Shown in pieces: positions 60,796-64,000 of a DNA stretch of 64,000 nucleotides. The notes beneath the pieces were generated by a model, which did not search any database, was not told the DNA's origin, and was given only the letters and a program-made list of their open reading frames with translations. Made by a program: the position numbers and the translations under genes. The DNA comes from Pachyseris speciosa (taxonomy: Eukaryota; Cnidaria; Anthozoa; Scleractinia; Pachyseridae), in assembly GCA_016490735.1 (NCBI GenBank), contig JAEMWC010000165.1:212501-276500 (forward strand), in the 5' to 3' direction. Within the stretch, counting starts at the first letter, position 1. Each line of letters opens with the position of its first letter.

Positions 60796-63700
60796 ATGTA
60801 TGCGCCCAAGATGGCTGCAACGTGTTACTTTGTTCTGATGATATTAGGATTTTTTATTTGTTTTCCTACAATCTTTCGATCATCATTTATCAATTTTTCG
60901 GTTTATGAAAGACCCTTTACTTTATTGCTGAAATGCCATGGTCCTCCTCGCGTAGTTAGATCAGTGGATGGAAGAAACAAACTTACGCGCTCGATTTCTA
61001 CTTGGTGCAAACGTGGTCACTTGACGCTTGGTCTGCCTACAAAATTTGATCTTACTATCTACATGGACATCGAATCTAATCCTGGTCCTACGTCCTCTCG
61101 GATGGTGGGGATACACAGAGAACAAAACGCTTATTTGGGATATGAGTTCTCTGCGTCTTCGACTGCAACGAAACCGATGAACTGGCTTAATCACAATTCA
61201 CAACACTCTTCTCCATTAGTGCCTTTTGTTCGTCGTACTCAGAGCTTCTGCTACTATTGGAATCTTCCAGGTATCTTACTTCCTTTGGGCAAAAATCGCC
61301 AAAGAAAGCTTAGAGGTTGCAGAGCGGGAAAATTGGTTCAAGAAAAGCGGCGGCGCTCGAATAATATTCGAGTTTTGGTTTCTCCCCAAGGCTGTCGATT
61401 AAATTCTTCACGATTTACATGCACTATGAAGACTCCCGTTGGACCGAATCCAAGAAATTTAATTGAAATTATTCCTAGCCCGATTAAAAGATACACACCA
61501 AGGGCTCGCTGTGTGAATTTTTGCTTGCTAAATGCTCGTTCAATTAACAACAAGACTACCATCATCAAAGACTTTGTTGTCGAAAATAATATTGATCTTC
61601 TTGGTGTTACGGAAACATGGCTTCAATCAGATGCTGACAATGAATTAATTATTCGTGATTTATGTCCTTCGGGTTATTCATTTCATCATGTTCCTAGGCC
61701 TGGTTCTACTCGTGGAGGTGGAGTTGGCTTGTTATTTCGATCATCTTTTAACTTAAAGTTGCAGCCGCTCAAGAAGTTTATGTCTTTTGAATATATGGAT
61801 TTGTTATTGTCAAGTACAGTCAATTTAAAAATCAGAGTTATCATTGTTTATCGCCCACCTCCTTCGACCTTGAATGGTTTAACACCCTCATTGTTCCTAG
61901 ATGAGTTTTCTACGTTCCTGGAACAATACACCACTGATCCTGGTGGATTATTATTAGTTGGTGATTTTAACATACATGTTGACACCTGTGCTTCCCAACA
62001 CTCAACTGAATTTCTCCAATTGTTGGATGCTTTCAATCTTACTCAATATACACATGGCTCAACGCATAAAGAAGGACACACCTTGGATCTTGTGATTACA
62101 CGATCTGATGATAACATTGTCTCGAATTTAACAATTGGTTCTCCTTTTGTCATCTCTGATCATGCTGCTGTTCACTTCCAGCTATCGCTCAATAAGCCGC
62201 CGCTCGACAAGAAGATTATTTCATTCAGAAAGCTTCGATCTATTGACTTTGATGATTTTTGTGTTGATGTTATGAATTCAAGCCTTCCTGATCTTTTTGC
62301 CTCGTCATCTTCATCCTTGGATTATTTGATTGATCAATATAATAAAGTCCTCGCTTCCATACTTGAGGCTCATGCTCCACTGCAAACCAAGACAGTTACT
62401 CTGCGTCCAGCTGCACCTTGGTATTCTGAGGAGATAAATAATTTAAAGAGATCCCGTAGAAAACTTGAACGACGCTGGCGAATGACCAAACTTCCTTCTG
62501 ATCGTAAGTTGTTTGTTGAGGGATGTAATGCTGTCAACAACTTAATTCGTGACTCCAAGAAGAATTATTTCACATCATTAATTAATGAGAATCAGTCAAA
62601 TTATCAAAAGCTTTTTAAGATAATTGATAAACTACTACAAAGGAAAACAGATATTCAATATCCCCCCTGCAAATCGCCCACTGATCTTGCTAACAAGTTT
62701 ATTGAGTACTTCACTACAAAGATAGATAGAATACGGAGTCATATAATGACTGCTGCTCACTCTCATCGGGATACAGTTCCTGTTGTTGACAATGCCTGTC
62801 CATATTCTTTTGATAATTTCAAAACGGTAACAGCGGACGAAGTTCATACGTGTATCGTTAAGCTGGCTGCTAAGTCATGTGCTCTGGATCCTCTTCCTGG
62901 TTATGTTACAAGAAATGCACTTGGTGTTCTGTTGCATTTCATTTCCAAAATAATAAACATCTCACTGGAATCTGGTCAGATGCCTTCGCAACTCAAGGTT
63001 GCCATGTTACGCCCACTCCTTAAGAAACCTTCTTTGGATCATACACAGTTCTCCAATTATCGCCCGGTGTCGAATCTTTCATTTATCAGCAAAGCAATTG
63101 AAAAATTGGTAGCTAATCAACTTATCTCTTACATTAATGAACATGGGTTAAATGAGACATTTCAGTCAGCGTACAAGCAATATCACAGTACCGAAACTGC
63201 ACTCATCCGTGTGCACAATGATATCCTTTCTGCCATTGATAATCGTCGAACTGTAATTTTACTCCTGTTAGACCTTTCTGCTGCCTTCGATACAGTCGAT
63301 CATGCCATTCTCCTTTCTCGTTTGCGTGTACGATTTGGGATAGCTGGAAAGCCTCTATTATGGTTGCAATCTTATTTATCGAATCGCATGCAATATGTCT
63401 CCGTCGAGGGTGGTACCTCTACGAAACATGACCTTGAATGTGGAGTGCCACAAGGTTCTGTCTTGGGACCCATTTTGTATTTGCTTTATACTTCGCCGCT
63501 TTCAGACATCGTAAAGAAATTTAACTTGAGCTATCACTTTTATGCTGACGACTCACAGCTATACTTGTCTTTTCAACCAACTGTACTGGGTGATAGGGAT
63601 CTAGCGGTGTCTAACATCGAGAGCTGTGTGAATGAAATTAATCATTGGATGATGGTTAATCGCCTTAAATTAAATAAAGACAAGACTGAATTATTGGTGA

Positions 63701-64000
63701 TCTCCGCTAAACATCTTCCAAGACCACTCCTTCACGAAATTTCAGTTGCTGGTGAAACTATTAACTCCGTGCAAAAGGCGAGAAATATCGGCACTATCTT
63801 CGATAGCCATTTTTGCTTTAATGATCATGTTACTAACATTTGCAAATCTTCGTTTTATCATCTGCGAAATATCAGCTATATCAGGGAGTTTCTTTCAGCG
63901 ACTACTACTGAATTGCTGGTTCATATGTTTGTAACTTCGAAGTTGGATTACTGTAATTCTCTTTTGTATGGCCTACCAGCCTACACTATAAAAAAGTTAC
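60796..64000 (+). mobile_element. L2/CR1-type LINE with an uninterrupted ORF and 2A-like motif; runs off the window
   Basis: Open from ATG 60796 to the last base (1068 codons, no stop), so the ORF is intact so far. Order: hydrophobic N terminus (CYFVLMILGFFICFP), basic segment, YMDIESNPGP (2A-like, 61063-61089), then APE endonuclease (FCLLNARSINNK, LLGVTETWL, GGGVGLLFR, LLVGDFNIHVD, ISDHAAV) and reverse transcriptase (NYRPVSNLSFISK, LLLDLSAAFDTVDH, VPQGSVLGPILY, YADDSQLYLSF). Single-ORF APE+RT design and motif style are of the L2/CR1 group. Intactness suggests a young, possibly active copy. Confidence 0.9.
60796..64000 (+). CDS. LINE polyprotein: N-terminal segment, 2A-like peptide, APE endonuclease, reverse transcriptase (partial)
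   Basis: Nicks target DNA and reverse-transcribes the LINE RNA. If the DIESNPGP motif skips, a 97-residue N-terminal peptide with a signal-anchor-like helix is released from the enzyme part. 2A-like sequences at the N terminus of CR1/L2-group LINEs are documented in marine invertebrates. The catalytic Glu, Asp, His of the endonuclease and the YADD of the RT are all present. The C terminus lies beyond the window. Confidence 0.9.
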   Translation, partial: MYAPKMAATCYFVLMILGFFICFPTIFRSSFINFSVYERPFTLLLKCHGPPRVVRSVDGRNKLTRSISTWCKRGHLTLGLPTKFDLTIYMDIESNPGPTSSRMVGIHREQNAYLGYEFSASSTATKPMNWLNHNSQHSSPLVPFVRRTQSFCYYWNLPGILLPLGKNRQRKLRGCRAGKLVQEKRRRSNNIRVLVSPQGCRLNSSRFTCTMKTPVGPNPRNLIEIIPSPIKRYTPRARCVNFCLLNARSINNKTTIIKDFVVENNIDLLGVTETWLQSDADNELIIRDLCPSGYSFHHVPRPGSTRGGGVGLLFRSSFNLKLQPLKKFMSFEYMDLLLSSTVNLKIRVIIVYRPPPSTLNGLTPSLFLDEFSTFLEQYTTDPGGLLLVGDFNIHVDTCASQHSTEFLQLLDAFNLTQYTHGSTHKEGHTLDLVITRSDDNIVSNLTIGSPFVISDHAAVHFQLSLNKPPLDKKIISFRKLRSIDFDDFCVDVMNSSLPDLFASSSSSLDYLIDQYNKVLASILEAHAPLQTKTVTLRPAAPWYSEEINNLKRSRRKLERRWRMTKLPSDRKLFVEGCNAVNNLIRDSKKNYFTSLINENQSNYQKLFKIIDKLLQRKTDIQYPPCKSPTDLANKFIEYFTTKIDRIRSHIMTAAHSHRDTVPVVDNACPYSFDNFKTVTADEVHTCIVKLAAKSCALDPLPGYVTRNALGVLLHFISKIINISLESGQMPSQLKVAMLRPLLKKPSLDHTQFSNYRPVSNLSFISKAIEKLVANQLISYINEHGLNETFQSAYKQYHSTETALIRVHNDILSAIDNRRTVILLLLDLSAAFDTVDHAILLSRLRVRFGIAGKPLLWLQSYLSNRMQYVSVEGGTSTKHDLECGVPQGSVLGPILYLLYTSPLSDIVKKFNLSYHFYADDSQLYLSFQPTVLGDRDLAVSNIESCVNEINHWMMVNRLKLNKDKTELLVISAKHLPRPLLHEISVAGETINSVQKARNIGTIFDSHFCFNDHVTNICKSSFYHLRNISYIREFLSATTTELLVHMFVTSKLDYCNSLLYGLPAYTIKKL
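61063..61089 (+). other. 2A-like ribosome-skipping motif (MDIESNPGP)
   Basis: D-I-E-x-N-P-G-P agrees fully with the 2A core; the upstream residues FDLTIY provide the hydrophobic lead typical for it. Skipping would occur between Gly and the final Pro at about residue 97. Confidence 0.8.

Noticed and set aside
60961..62847. Minus-strand ORFs over the LINE
   Set aside because: Antisense to a continuous, motif-rich plus-strand ORF.

Overview
The window is animal nuclear DNA, most likely from a cnidarian such as a stony coral or anemone. It has multi-exon genes with GT/AG introns, an intron-rich receptor tyrosine kinase, a secreted alpha-carbonic-anhydrase-like gene, a GH18 chitinase, LINE retrotransposons, and two very different Maverick/Polinton elements (virus-like self-synthesising transposons). 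The species is inferred from gene and repeat style, not proven.

Layout. 1-8.8 kb: plus-strand 3' half of a receptor tyrosine kinase gene (transmembrane exon, split kinase domain, C-tail, poly-A signal), with foldback and microsatellite repeats upstream. 9,635-28,818: a complete Polinton (here Mav1). It has 385-bp terminal inverted repeats that look identical, and a perfect 6-bp target duplication. It carries polymerase, a Bro-N/nuclease fusion, integrase, protease, capsid genes, packaging ATPase, a collagen/phage-like fibre and a zinc-ribbon factor. 29.4-39.4 kb: minus-strand carbonic-anhydrase-related gene. One of its introns holds a decayed L1/Tx1-type LINE, which is itself split by a MULE-like DNA element with a 10-bp target duplication. 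42,020-54,461: a second, heavily degraded Polinton of another lineage (Mav2). It is inserted, with a 6-bp target duplication, into a chitinase gene copy. 54.5-55.6 kb: the rest of that chitinase pseudogene, hit also by a truncated LINE. 56.0 kb: a Thr-tRNA-like gene inside an inverted repeat. 59.2-60.65 kb: intact intronless chitinase. 60.8 kb to the end: an uninterrupted L2/CR1-type LINE reading frame with a 2A-like peptide near its N terminus; it runs off the window.

How the parts work together. In Mav1 the left block (polymerase, Pro-rich partner, AT-hook protein, nuclease, integrase) is replication and integration. The centre and right blocks are virion genes. Most virion start codons follow a short TCTAA box, whereas replication genes and the zinc-ribbon gene follow an ATAATATA box, which suggests two expression classes. 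Integrase and protease both lack an AUG and lie in the -1 frame of the upstream ORF. Capsid and fibre genes are broken at A/T runs although the TIRs look identical, so sequence error, programmed frameshifting and true decay all need to be separated. The host genes around the elements are ordinary, apart from the loss of zinc ligands in the carbonic-anhydrase homologue and the intronless chitinase pair.
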